Position numbers and translations under genes: made by a program
Notes under the pieces: generated by a model
Database searches by the model: none
Told to the model about the DNA's origin: nothing
Seen by the model: the letters and a program-made list of their open reading frames with translations, nothing else
Part shown: piece by piece, positions 1 to 6,043 of the stretch
Layout: each line of letters starts with the position of its first letter
Numbering within the stretch: position 1 is the first letter of the stretch
Origin: a virus
Length of the DNA: 23,117 nt
Strand: one strand, 5' to 3'
Virus record (IMG/VR): IMGVR_UViG_3300046516_000544
Location: 1-23,117 of that record

Positions 1-2
1 GA

Positions 3-167
3 CTCTACCACTTGGTTGCCATCAACGAACGCACGGGCCGCAAGGATTACCTAACGCGTTACCCGATGCCACATGAAGACTGCTGTGTCATGAAGAGCAA
101 GCAATCTAGGCCTCACCGCGATGTGCGGATCAAACTAGAAGAGGTAGTCCGTCCGTGTTCAATCTAG
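3..167 (+). CDS. C-terminal part of a small phage protein (partial at window edge)
   Basis: An open frame runs in from the left edge and ends at TAG 165-167, giving at least 54 residues. The visible part reads like a folded small protein (LVAINERTGRKDYLTRYPM near its start, then a basic CCVMKSK stretch and an LEEVVR end). I believe similar short proteins occur in other phages, but I cannot assign a function. The true start is outside the window. The next gene's GTG start lies inside its last codons, which is typical of a packed phage operon. Confidence 0.5.
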   Translation, partial: LYHLVAINERTGRKDYLTRYPMPHEDCCVMKSKQSRPHRDVRIKLEEVVRPCSI

Positions 168-256
168 ACTGGCAAACCGTTCGCTTCGCAACCCTAACAA
201 TCTCGGGACTCGCAACGATTGCGGCCCTAGTGATAACCATTCTCTGCATCGGGTAA
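155..256 (+). CDS. Very small single-pass membrane protein
   Basis: GTG start at 155, 33 codons, stop TAA at 254-256. A purine-rich AAGAGGTAG (139-147) lies 7 bases upstream and serves as ribosome binding site. Residues 11 to 33 form one continuous hydrophobic segment (FATLTISGLATIAALVI and on), so the product should be an inner-membrane peptide. It overlaps the preceding gene by 13 bases. Function is unknown. The short length lowers confidence, but the frame, the SD site and the position between two other tight ORFs support it. Confidence 0.45.
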   Translation: MFNLDWQTVRFATLTISGLATIAALVITILCIG

Positions 257-260
257 CACA

Positions 261-428
261 ATGAATAGCAAAGAATTCCGCGTGATGGTTACGCACTCTG
301 GCGTAGTAGTTCCGTCTTCGTGCATTTTTTCAGGCACTTTGGGGAAATGCGAAGCATGTGTTAAGCGTCTTCGCAGGCGTGAGCGGCACGCAATCGTAGA
401 TTACGTTGTACTTCCCTGCGTAGAGTAA
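261..428 (+). CDS. Small cysteine-containing protein, unknown function
   Basis: ATG at 261, 55 residues, four bases after the previous stop. It contains cysteines around residues 21, 30 and 33 and near the C-terminus, and a very basic middle (KRLRRRERH). A CxxC pair (KCEAC) hints at metal binding, but there is no complete finger. No family recognised. Its place in an uninterrupted series of tiny same-strand ORFs argues that it is real. Confidence 0.42.
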   Translation: MNSKEFRVMVTHSGVVVPSSCIFSGTLGKCEACVKRLRRRERHAIVDYVVLPCVE

Positions 429-441
429 AGGAGTCCGAACA

Positions 442-576
442 ATGACCCTAGAACAGATCGTCAACGCTTTGCAGATCCTCAGGACATCCTGCGGAACCAC
501 AGGCGCAAGCTATCAAAGCGGCTTCATGGTTCCCTACAATGTGACACCTGGAACACAGAATGCGCCCCTCAGTTAA
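442..576 (+). CDS. Small hypothetical protein
   Basis: ATG at 442 follows a good AAGGAG ribosome binding site (427-432); 44 residues, TAA at 574-576. The N-terminal part (LEQIVNALQILR) looks helical and amphipathic, and the rest is polar. Its last 17 bases overlap the start of the next gene. Function is unknown. The strong SD site is the best evidence. Confidence 0.42.
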   Translation: MTLEQIVNALQILRTSCGTTGASYQSGFMVPYNVTPGTQNAPLS

Positions 577-742
577 ACCCGTTAAGCAGGCTTTGGACGC
601 GTACGCCTGCGCGGTCACTCCTACATCTACCCTAATCCACGAACTAACGCGGACCATTGCCGAGGAGCTGGCGCGGACCATGGGCGGTCCAGTGACCATA
701 ACGCTACCTGGGAACATCAGGATTACCAGGGATTTTCCCTAA
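560..742 (+). CDS. Small hypothetical protein, last gene of the left operon
   Basis: 60 residues from ATG 560 to TAA 740-742. It has a helical middle (HELTRTIAEELARTM) and a strand-like end (PVTITLPGNIRI). It overlaps the previous ORF by 17 bases, and the strong hairpin terminator at 751-810 follows directly, so this is probably the last gene of the transcription unit entering from the left. No family recognised. Confidence 0.48.
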   Translation: MRPSVKPVKQALDAYACAVTPTSTLIHELTRTIAEELARTMGGPVTITLPGNIRITRDFP

Positions 743-750
743 TGACCCAT

Positions 751-810
751 AGCACAACCGATAGAGCCTAGGCATAACGCCTGGGTTTTGTCGTTTGTGC
801 TTTGTTTTTT
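751..810 (+). terminator. Strong two-tier hairpin terminator
   Basis: The outer stem pairs AGCACAACCGA (751-761) with TCGTTTGTGCT (791-801), one mismatch in 11. The inner stem pairs CCTAGGC (767-773) with GCCTGGG (779-785), loop ATAAC. A T-rich tract (801-810) follows. It sits 9 bases after the last stop codon of the left operon and separates it from the repeat-rich control region. Confidence 0.78.
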
Positions 811-1048
811 GCTGCTAGGTTTTGCCTCACTGCCGGCAGGGCGCACACGCACGCCTGTAGCTAACCCGAAGATTCCTTAGGTTTTCCCTGGGGACTACGG
901 GGTGCCGGCGCATGCCTTTAGAAAACGTTGTTTGCCGTGTGTCCGTAGGAGCGCTTTACAGGCTCTCATGGCCTAGGGCATACACACCTAGCCTGATTCA
1001 CTGCGGGCCGTTCTAGCGCCCTATAGCCACGTTATGGAGTATTGACGA

Positions 1049-1267
1049 ATGGAACCCGATACAGCCCCTTGGGAACCCTGGGACCATGAACCCTAGGCTA
1101 CCCCCTCCCCAGCTCTCGAGCAGGCCCTACGATGGGCCATAGGCGAGCCTCAAACGGACCCAAACGGTGGACTGCTGGGTGCACTCGCCCTGGCGATGGG
1201 ACCTGGAATGGATGGTTTGGACTGCTACATGATTGGAAAAGAAAGTCCCATGGCCACCTTAGGGTGA
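1049..1267 (+). pseudogene. Possible small ORF interrupted by an in-frame amber codon
   Basis: ATG at 1049 has a GGAG at 1036-1039. The frame stops after 15 codons at TAG 1094-1096, then stays open for another 56 codons to TGA 1265-1267. The downstream part looks more protein-like than neighbouring frames (LEQALRWAIGEPQTDPNGG, then GPGMDGLDCYMIGKES). It could be a decayed gene, a readthrough ORF or chance. Nothing else supports expression, so confidence is low. Confidence 0.2.
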
Positions 1268-1391
1268 GCGAGGGACTGCAGGGTCTCTGGAGAAAATCCA
1301 AAAATTTGGTTGGGTACCGGAAATTATTCCAGAGATTTCCCAGGGCCGTTTTTCCACGGGGACTTTGGGCCTGGGACAATTTGACTTGAGG

Positions 1392-1456
1392 ATGCCCCTT
1401 CGGGAGCGAGAGAGATTGTCCGGTTACGGTGGACTGCCGAATTAGCGAAGGGGCAT
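1392..1456. repeat. 11-bp perfect inverted repeat
   Basis: ATGCCCCTTCG (1392-1402) is perfectly complementary to CGAAGGGGCAT (1446-1456), with 43 bases between them. The interior contains the AGCGAGAGAGA string (1405-1415) that elsewhere in this window acts as a ribosome binding site, but no ORF of useful length follows it here. It could form a stable RNA stem or a cruciform. There is no T-tract, so it is not an obvious terminator. Confidence 0.6.
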
Positions 1457-1464
1457 GCTCAAGC

Positions 1465-1506
1465 TCTCACCTTGCGTGAGACTGAGGCCATGGCGTTGCA
1501 CCATGG
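1465..1506. repeat. Two tandem small hairpins
   Basis: TCTCAC (1465-1470) pairs with GTGAGA (1476-1481) around loop CTTGC. CCATGG (1488-1493) pairs with CCATGG (1501-1506) around loop CGTTGCA. Individually weak, but they continue the run of dyads in this gene-free stretch. Confidence 0.45.
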
Positions 1507-1518
1507 TCTTGGGGGATC

Positions 1519-1568
1519 CTACGGGTGTTTTGTCCATCAATGGCCCTCGTACTGCTGGGCACCCGTAG
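1519..1568. repeat. 9-bp perfect inverted repeat
   Basis: CTACGGGTG (1519-1527) is complementary to CACCCGTAG (1560-1568), 32 bases apart. It lies between the small hairpins at 1465-1506 and the GTCGG/CCGAC hairpin at 1583-1599. Confidence 0.55.
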
Positions 1569-1653
1569 TGGTCTTTAGCGAGGTCGGCACCCCACCGACA
1601 AGCCGGGTTGTCTCCAGCCTGTGGCCAGGTCACCGGATAACCACGAATAAGAA

Positions 1654-1777
1654 ACACATAGGGATCCCCCACGACTGCAATGGTCGTGTGCCTAGTTCGA
1701 TTAGCTCACCTGTTCATGGCTCATGCCTGGTGCGGATCGGTACTTGTGAATGAGAGCCCTGAGGGATCCCTATGTGT
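1654..1777. repeat. 15-bp perfect inverted repeat enclosing further hairpins
   Basis: ACACATAGGGATCCC (1654-1668) is perfectly complementary to GGGATCCCTATGTGT (1763-1777). The 94-base interior contains CACGAC/GTCGTG (1670-1675/1683-1688) and a CACC...GGTG pairing, so an RNA or single strand from here would fold as a multibranch structure closed by a 15-bp stem. Function unknown; possibilities are a replication origin, a structured leader or ncRNA, or a recombination site. Confidence 0.65.
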
Positions 1778-1837
1778 ATCCTGAGGTGTCCTTAGGTATC
1801 CCATGAAAACCTACAGTGGAATACCATCATTAACACC

Positions 1838-1868
1838 TTTACAACAATCTTACGGAGAGACCTATAGT
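1838..1868 (+). promoter_or_regulatory. Candidate sigma-70-type promoter next to a dyad operator
   Basis: TTTACA (1838-1843) and TATAGT (1863-1868) match the -35 and -10 consensus well (5/6 each) but with a long 19-base spacer. The symmetric CTTAGGT element begins 3 bases downstream of the -10, where a repressor would block initiation. Prediction by eye only. Confidence 0.35.
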
Positions 1869-1871
1869 CAA

Positions 1872-1909
1872 CTTAGGTTTTACTTAGGTCAACCTAAGGT
1901 AACCCTAAG
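1872..1909. promoter_or_regulatory. 38-bp dyad-symmetric operator-like element (four CTTAGGT half-sites)
   Basis: Half-sites CTTAGGT at 1872-1878 and 1883-1889 are mirrored by ACCTAAG at 1892-1898 and CCCTAAG at 1903-1909. Both pairs share one centre between 1890 and 1891, and 15 of 19 positions are symmetric. Same-strand half-sites are 11 bp apart, one helical turn, as expected for cooperative binding of dimers. It overlaps the start region of the promoter candidate at 1838-1868. The protein that binds is unknown. Confidence 0.5.
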
Positions 1910-2012
1910 AATCCCCCCTCCCCCTTAAAGCTACTATCAATGATTGTGGTCTCCCACGATAGTGGTCTGAGGTCTTCCTTGGGTACCCTGAGGGTCTCCA
2001 GGATCCTCGGTA

Positions 2013-2042
2013 TTGCACAGAGTTGTACAGCTTCTCTCTAAT
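2013..2042 (+). promoter_or_regulatory. Tandem TTG(C/T)ACAG boxes and a possible -10 at the edge of the long inverted repeat
   Basis: TTGCACAG (2013-2020) and TTGTACAG (2023-2030) are near-identical octamers exactly 10 bp apart. TCTAAT (2037-2042) lies 18 bases after TTGCAC and could be a -10. TTGTACA recurs at other intergenic sites (2256, 4841, 18077, 19266), suggesting a shared regulator. Confidence 0.35.
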
Positions 2043-2212
2043 GGTGTCCATTTTGCTGATGTACTTGATTTTAAAGGGATTTTTCCTGAGGTCCTCAGGG
2101 CGCTCTATATAGGATCGCGCGAGGCCCCTAGCCGCTCCTTTGGGCGTGTGCTGGTAGAAAACCTCTAGTTTTTCTCGTTTAAAATCAAGTACATCAGCAA
2201 AATGGACACCAT
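2041..2212. repeat. Perfect 35-bp inverted repeat flanking a 102-bp segment
   Basis: The arm 2041-2075 (begins ATGGTGTCCATTTTGCTGAT) is exactly complementary to 2178-2212 (ends CAAAATGGACACCAT). After three mismatches, five more bases (TCTCT/AGAGA) match outside. The enclosed 102 bp contains a CCTGAGG-T-CCTCAGG palindrome (2085-2099) and a TATATA box (2106-2111). The element ends 123 bp before the RNA polymerase start codon. Each arm also encodes the same hydrophobic peptide (MVSILLMYLIL), pointing inward. Confidence 0.85.
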
Positions 2213-2255
2213 CGCAGAGAAACCCGGCTCACCCCGGAGACCTCTTGGAAATTTT

Positions 2256-2299
2256 TTGTACAATCCTGTGTTGTGTAGAGCACGGAACTTCGGTATCAT
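2256..2299 (+). promoter_or_regulatory. Candidate host-type promoter and operator for the RNA polymerase gene
   Basis: TTGTACAA (2256-2263) is a perfect 8-bp palindrome. TTGTGT (2271-2276) and TATCAT (2294-2299) are separated by 17 bases and could be a -35/-10 pair reading toward 2336. The palindrome lies just upstream of the -35, a plausible repressor or activator site. A T7-class phage needs a host-recognised promoter for this gene, which supports the general location. Confidence 0.4.
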
Positions 2300-2335
2300 G
2301 GGATCACTCGATAACGACTCACATGGAGCACGAAC

Positions 2336-4834
2336 ATGACCGACATCGCACTGAACTACGAAGCCTGCGCGGCACTCGAAGAACGCATGCTTGCCAAGGG
2401 CGTCGAGCGCTACGAAGGCAACGCAGAGTTCGCGCAGCGCAATGGCGACCTGAGCAGGGCTGAGACCAGCCTGTTCAACTCCGCGCTTCCCAAGACCGTT
2501 GAGGCTATCCGCCTGGCGTACTTCGCAGAGCTGGATAAGAGCCGCCGTGCTCCGCACTTCAAGGCGATGGAGGTCCTCGACCACACGTTGCTGGCAGGCA
2601 TCACGCTCAAGAACGCCTTCAACACTGCTACGGCTGAGGAACGCCTGACGGCTCTGTATGAGACCATCGGCTTCGAAGTCCGTGTCGCCATTGCTACGGA
2701 ACGCCTGAAGAACGAGGATGCCTCTGCGTTCAAGAAGCTGGACAAGAAGGTCTCCAAGTCCCGCAGAGCCAAGATGGAAGCTGCAGAGGCCCTCCTCGAC
2801 CAGTTCCCTGAGCCTGGCATGGACCCTGAGGTCTCTGTAGGGGTCGGTGCTGGTCTGTTCTTCATTGCACAGCAGGCCACGGGTCTGTTTGAGCATATTG
2901 AGCACACCGACGAGGACTCTGGTGAGATCCAGATGCAGCTCACGTTCACTGCCGAGGGGCACGAAGCCCTTCAGAAGGTGAAGGATCGCCAGCAGTGGAC
3001 GCAGCCGGTCTATCAGGCCATGCTGACCTCGCCTAACCCGTGGTCTGCCTTCGATACCGGGGCATACAACGATGTCCGCGTGGCCAAGACGGTGAAGATG
3101 GTCAACACCTTCAACCCGATGACCAAGCGCCTTATCGCCGCGGCTATCGAGCGCAATGAGCCGTTCGTTGGTGCCTTGAATGCAATCCAGGAAGTTGGTC
3201 TGCGGATCAACAAGACGGTGCTCGAGGCCCTGACGTTCTGCCACCAGATGCGCCTGCAGGTCGGAAAGCTCCCCGGTCCCCGCAAGGTGCTCCCGAAGGA
3301 CGCCACGCAGGACCAGAAGTGGGCAACCCGCAAGGACAACAAGAAGATCGACGCGAAGTATGCGGTGGTCGACCGTGACCTTGAGGAAGCCAAGCTCCTC
3401 GCAGAGCAGCCCTGCTTCTACCAGCCGCATGTGCTGGACTGGCGTTCGCGTGTGTATGCCAAGCCTGGGTTCAACCACCAGCGGGCCGATTACTGCAAGG
3501 GATTGTTCGAGATGGCCGAGGGCCAGGTACTGAACGAGACTGGCGTGAAGTGGCTGAAGTGGAACGTGGCGACTACGGGTGCCTTCAAGGTAGATGGTCG
3601 GGCACTGGACAAGTCCCCGTTCGAAGTCCGCGTAAAGTGGGCCGAGGATAACCTTGAGCGCGTCCGTGCGATTGCAAGGGATCCTATGGGCTCAATTAGC
3701 CTCTGGAAGGATGCGGACAGCCCCTTCTGCTTCCTGGCTGCTTGCATCGCCTTGGCGGGCTACATGGACGACCCGCACGGGTATGTTTGCCACCTGACCG
3801 TGGCCATCGACGGATCCTGTTCGGGACTGCAGCACTTCTCGGCCATGATGCGCGATGCTGACGGCGGTAAGCATGTGAACCTGATGCCCTCGGAATACCC
3901 GCAGGACGTCTACGCGGCAGTTGCGGAGATCACGAAGGAACTGGTTGAGGCTGACCTGAACTCCGACGATGACAACGTGCGCCGCATGGCGAACCTCTGG
4001 TGGACCTGGGGGATCGACCGCAAGGTGACCAAGCGTAACGTGATGACTTTTGGCTACGGGTCGGTAGAGTCTGGGTTTGCTGACCAGCTCTTCGAAGACA
4101 TCCTTGACGCGAGCGACGAGGCACGGGCGCACTTTGGGGTAACCAAGGACACCTGGGTCGAAGCCATGGAGATCGCCAGATACCTGGGCAAGCACAACAT
4201 GGTCGGTATCAAGAAGACCGTCAAGGGTGCGCCGCTGGTCATGGAACTGCTGCAGAACATCGCAGGGATCCTGGCCCGTGCAAACCTGCCGGTGCTGTGG
4301 ACCACTCCTATGGGTTTCCCGGTGCTGAACGCGTACTACAAGCCCGAGTTCACCCGCATCAACACCCTGCTGTGGAACAAGGCCCTGAACGTCCCCACGC
4401 CCTACAAGCCCAAGGTCATGTCAGGTTTCTCCAAGGAACTGAACGCCTACAAGCAACGCAGCAGCATCTCGCCCAACTTCATCCACTCGTTCGACGCGGC
4501 GCACCTGCAGCTGGTCGTGAAGAACTCCAAGGAGGCCGGCATCGACAGCTTCCTGCTGATTCACGACTCGTTCGCAGCATTGCCCAACCAGATGGAGGTG
4601 TTCTCGAAGATCGTGCGCAAGAGCATGGTCGAGATGTATGAGTACCGAGATCCCCTCGAGGCTCTTTTGGATGGAGCCAGAGCACACTTGATCGTGGCCG
4701 GCGAGCAATCGCAGGACGAAGCAGAGGTCAAGAAGATAGCCAAGCTGATCAAGGAGCTGGACAAGCTGATGGTCCCGCCCAGAGGCACCTTGGACCTGAG
4801 CAACATCCTGGAGTCGCAGTACGCCTTTTCCTGA
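2336..4834 (+). CDS. T7-type single-subunit DNA-directed RNA polymerase
   Basis: 832 residues (T7 RNAP is 883). ATG 2336 follows GGAG (2325-2328). Catalytic residues are all visible: D492 in AIDGSCSGLQHFSAM (T7 D537), K566 and Y574 in VTKRNVMTFGYGS (T7 K631, Y639), D744 in LLIHDSF (T7 D812). The end, ILESQYAFS, matches the T7 FAFA foot. The enzyme transcribes phage middle/late genes from phage promoters without host factors. The segment matching the T7 specificity loop (near NVPTPYKPKVMSG, before LNAYKQRSSISPNFIHS) shares little with T7, so its promoters should differ. It is the first large gene of the plus-strand module and carries its own leader and a following terminator, so it may be transcribed alone at first. 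Confidence 0.97.
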   Translation: MTDIALNYEACAALEERMLAKGVERYEGNAEFAQRNGDLSRAETSLFNSALPKTVEAIRLAYFAELDKSRRAPHFKAMEVLDHTLLAGITLKNAFNTATAEERLTALYETIGFEVRVAIATERLKNEDASAFKKLDKKVSKSRRAKMEAAEALLDQFPEPGMDPEVSVGVGAGLFFIAQQATGLFEHIEHTDEDSGEIQMQLTFTAEGHEALQKVKDRQQWTQPVYQAMLTSPNPWSAFDTGAYNDVRVAKTVKMVNTFNPMTKRLIAAAIERNEPFVGALNAIQEVGLRINKTVLEALTFCHQMRLQVGKLPGPRKVLPKDATQDQKWATRKDNKKIDAKYAVVDRDLEEAKLLAEQPCFYQPHVLDWRSRVYAKPGFNHQRADYCKGLFEMAEGQVLNETGVKWLKWNVATTGAFKVDGRALDKSPFEVRVKWAEDNLERVRAIARDPMGSISLWKDADSPFCFLAACIALAGYMDDPHGYVCHLTVAIDGSCSGLQHFSAMMRDADGGKHVNLMPSEYPQDVYAAVAEITKELVEADLNSDDDNVRRMANLWWTWGIDRKVTKRNVMTFGYGSVESGFADQLFEDILDASDEARAHFGVTKDTWVEAMEIARYLGKHNMVGIKKTVKGAPLVMELLQNIAGILARANLPVLWTTPMGFPVLNAYYKPEFTRINTLLWNKALNVPTPYKPKVMSGFSKELNAYKQRSSISPNFIHSFDAAHLQLVVKNSKEAGIDSFLLIHDSFAALPNQMEVFSKIVRKSMVEMYEYRDPLEALLDGARAHLIVAGEQSQDEAEVKKIAKLIKELDKLMVPPRGTLDLSNILESQYAFS

Positions 4835-4840
4835 TTTTTC

Positions 4841-4858
4841 TTGTACAACACCACACAA
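4841..4858. promoter_or_regulatory. TTGTACAAC / ACACAACACA motif after the RNA polymerase gene
   Basis: TTGTACAAC (4841-4849), followed by ACACAACA (4853-4860), is in reverse complement close to the TGTGTTGTACAAC sequence upstream of integrase 1 (18073-18085). It also resembles the TTGTACAA...TGTGTTGT sequence upstream of the polymerase gene (2256-2274). This looks like a shared protein-binding site; the protein is unknown. Confidence 0.35.
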
Positions 4859-4861
4859 CAC

Positions 4862-4880
4862 AAGGCCCTACGGGGCCTTT
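4862..4880 (+). terminator. Hairpin terminator after RNA polymerase
   Basis: AAGGCCC (4862-4868) pairs with GGGCCTT (4873-4879), loop TACG. Only a short T tract follows (TTCTGCATTTCT), so termination may be partial, allowing some read-through into the replication genes. Confidence 0.6.
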
Positions 4881-4901
4881 CTGCATTTCTGGAAGCCCCG
4901 A

Positions 4902-5039
4902 ATGGAAGACCTTTTTGAAGCACTCCTCGTCGACGAACACAAGCCGTTCGACGTCGCTGTAGACCTGATGGCCCAAGGCTTTTACCTGAACGAGCTGGAA
5001 GGTCACCCTCCCATGTTTGACCCTTACTTCAACGACTGA
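4902..5039 (+). CDS. Small acidic hypothetical protein
   Basis: 45 residues from ATG 4902 to TGA 5037-5039, with GGAAG about 7 bases upstream. The product is acidic (MEDLFEALLVDEHKPFD start, PMFDPYFND end) with aromatic residues near the C-terminus. It fills the gap between the polymerase terminator and the ssDNA-binding protein gene. No family recognised. Confidence 0.5.
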   Translation: MEDLFEALLVDEHKPFDVAVDLMAQGFYLNELEGHPPMFDPYFND

Positions 5040-5063
5040 GAACAGTCACCCTAAGCGAGAACC

Positions 5064-5606
5064 ATGAGCAAGAATTTCACCACCCCCATCGGCGCAGCCG
5101 GCTACTCCAACCTGACGCGTCCGGACACCAAGTATGACCCGGATGGCGTCTACAAGACGAGCATTACGGTGCCGGCTGACAAGGCCGAGAAGATCATCGA
5201 GCAGGCCAAGGAGCTTGCGGTCGACGAGTTGGGACCGAAGAAGGCTGCGAAGGCAACCATTCCGGTCAAGGAGAACGAGGACGGCACGGTAACGATCCGC
5301 CTGAAGACCAAGAACAAGCCCAAGCTGTTCGACGCCAAGGGCAACCCGATCCGCAACGCAGATGAACTCCGCGTCGGTGGTGGTTCTACGATCCGTGCCA
5401 AGGGCTCCATGAAGGCATACGAGAACGGCTCGAACATTGGCATCTCGTTCTACCTGAACGAAGTGCAGATCATCAAGTTGCAGGCTGGCGGTGGCTTCGA
5501 AGCGGTCGACGACGAAGATGCGTATGTTGCCGACGATTCCGCCCCGGTTCCTTCGGACTCCGAAGGTGAACCTCAGGAAGCTGCTGCAGGCACCGTCGAC
5601 TTCTGA
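5064..5606 (+). CDS. Single-stranded DNA-binding protein (T7 gp2.5-like)
   Basis: 180 residues, starting 4 bases after an AAGCGAGA ribosome binding site. The body begins KNFTTPIGAAGYSNLTRPDT and holds a beta-rich OB-fold-like section. The last 35 residues are strongly acidic (DDEDAYVADDSAP..., then SEGEPQEAA) and end in TVDF. An acidic tail with a terminal Phe is the hallmark of gp2.5-type SSBs, which use it to contact DNA polymerase and primase-helicase. It should coat replication-fork ssDNA and promote annealing. Its stop codon overlaps the next start (TGATG), and the endonuclease I neighbour matches the T7 order 2.5-3. Assignment rests on length, tail and context; the core is too divergent to align by eye. 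Confidence 0.85.
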   Translation: MSKNFTTPIGAAGYSNLTRPDTKYDPDGVYKTSITVPADKAEKIIEQAKELAVDELGPKKAAKATIPVKENEDGTVTIRLKTKNKPKLFDAKGNPIRNADELRVGGGSTIRAKGSMKAYENGSNIGISFYLNEVQIIKLQAGGGFEAVDDEDAYVADDSAPVPSDSEGEPQEAAAGTVDF

Positions 5607-6043
5607 TGAGAAAAGCCCGAGCCGCCAAGGCGAACTGGTTCACCAAGAAGAACCACGGGCTGAAAGTCAAAGCGAAGCTGCGCAGTGGTCTCGAGGACAG
5701 GATTGCTGCCCAGCTGGTCGAGGCCGGGGTTTCTTACGAGTACGAGAAGCTCAAGGTCCCGTATTCAATCCCGCACACGTACAACCCGGACTTCATCTTG
5801 GGGAACGGGGTCATCGTCGAAAGCAAGGGCCTGTTCAGTTCGGACGACCGCACTAAGCACCTGGCTGTGAAGAAGCAGCATCCCCACCTCGACGTCCGCT
5901 TTGTCTTTTCCCGTAGTGCATCGCCCCTGTACAAGGGGAGCAAATCAACCTATGCGACCTGGTGCGAGAAGCACGGATTCCCATATGCGGACAAATTGAT
6001 TCCGCAGGAATGGTTAGCAGAACCGAAGAGAGAGAGCAAATGA
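5606..6043 (+). CDS. Endonuclease I / Holliday junction resolvase (T7 gp3-like)
   Basis: 145 residues, close to T7 gp3 (149). Catalytic positions line up: E30 in SGLEDRIAAQL (T7 E20), D62 in YNPDFIL (D55), E72 and K74 in VESKGLF (E65, K67). The enzyme cleaves four-way and branched DNA and helps degrade host DNA, supplying nucleotides and resolving replication intermediates. The start overlaps the SSB stop by one base, and the stop overlaps the next start (ATGA), so translation is probably coupled. Confidence 0.95.
   Translation: MRKARAAKANWFTKKNHGLKVKAKLRSGLEDRIAAQLVEAGVSYEYEKLKVPYSIPHTYNPDFILGNGVIVESKGLFSSDDRTKHLAVKKQHPHLDVRFVFSRSASPLYKGSKSTYATWCEKHGFPYADKLIPQEWLAEPKRESK

Larger units (their letters stand above)
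811..2255. other. Gene-poor control region rich in inverted repeats
   Basis: About 1.4 kb with no convincing coding region on either strand. Open frames here are short, rich in W, P, G and R, and lack good starts. The DNA contains an unusual density of dyads (listed separately at 1392-1456, 1465-1506, 1519-1568, 1654-1777, 1872-1909 and 2041-2212). Smaller ones are GTCGG/CCGAC at 1583-1599 and ACTATC/GATAGT at 1933-1963 with GTGG/CCAC nested inside. It also holds nine CCTNAGG heptamers. It precedes the RNA polymerase gene, so it is the natural place for early promoters, operators, an origin or a structured leader. Confidence 0.7.

Noticed and set aside
1132-1389. 85-codon plus-strand frame in the control region
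   Set aside because: Composition is rich in W, R, G and K with no domain pattern; no SD site at the ATG.
1391-1456. Inverted repeat at 1392-1456 as intrinsic terminator
   Set aside because: No T-tract on either side and a 43-base loop.
1472-1753. 93-codon plus-strand frame over the inverted repeats
   Set aside because: Sequence is constrained by repeats; no convincing SD site, and the product is not protein-like.
1670-1760. Possible tRNA-like fold within the 15-bp inverted repeat (contains AGTTCGATTAG)
   Set aside because: No acceptor stem of 7 bp with CCA position, no anticodon stem and no matching T stem around the TTCGA.
2165-3478. Long open frame of 437 codons on the minus strand
   Set aside because: It is antisense to the RNA polymerase gene, its composition is that of a shadow frame (L, V, R, H rich), and the polymerase motifs on the plus strand are unambiguous.
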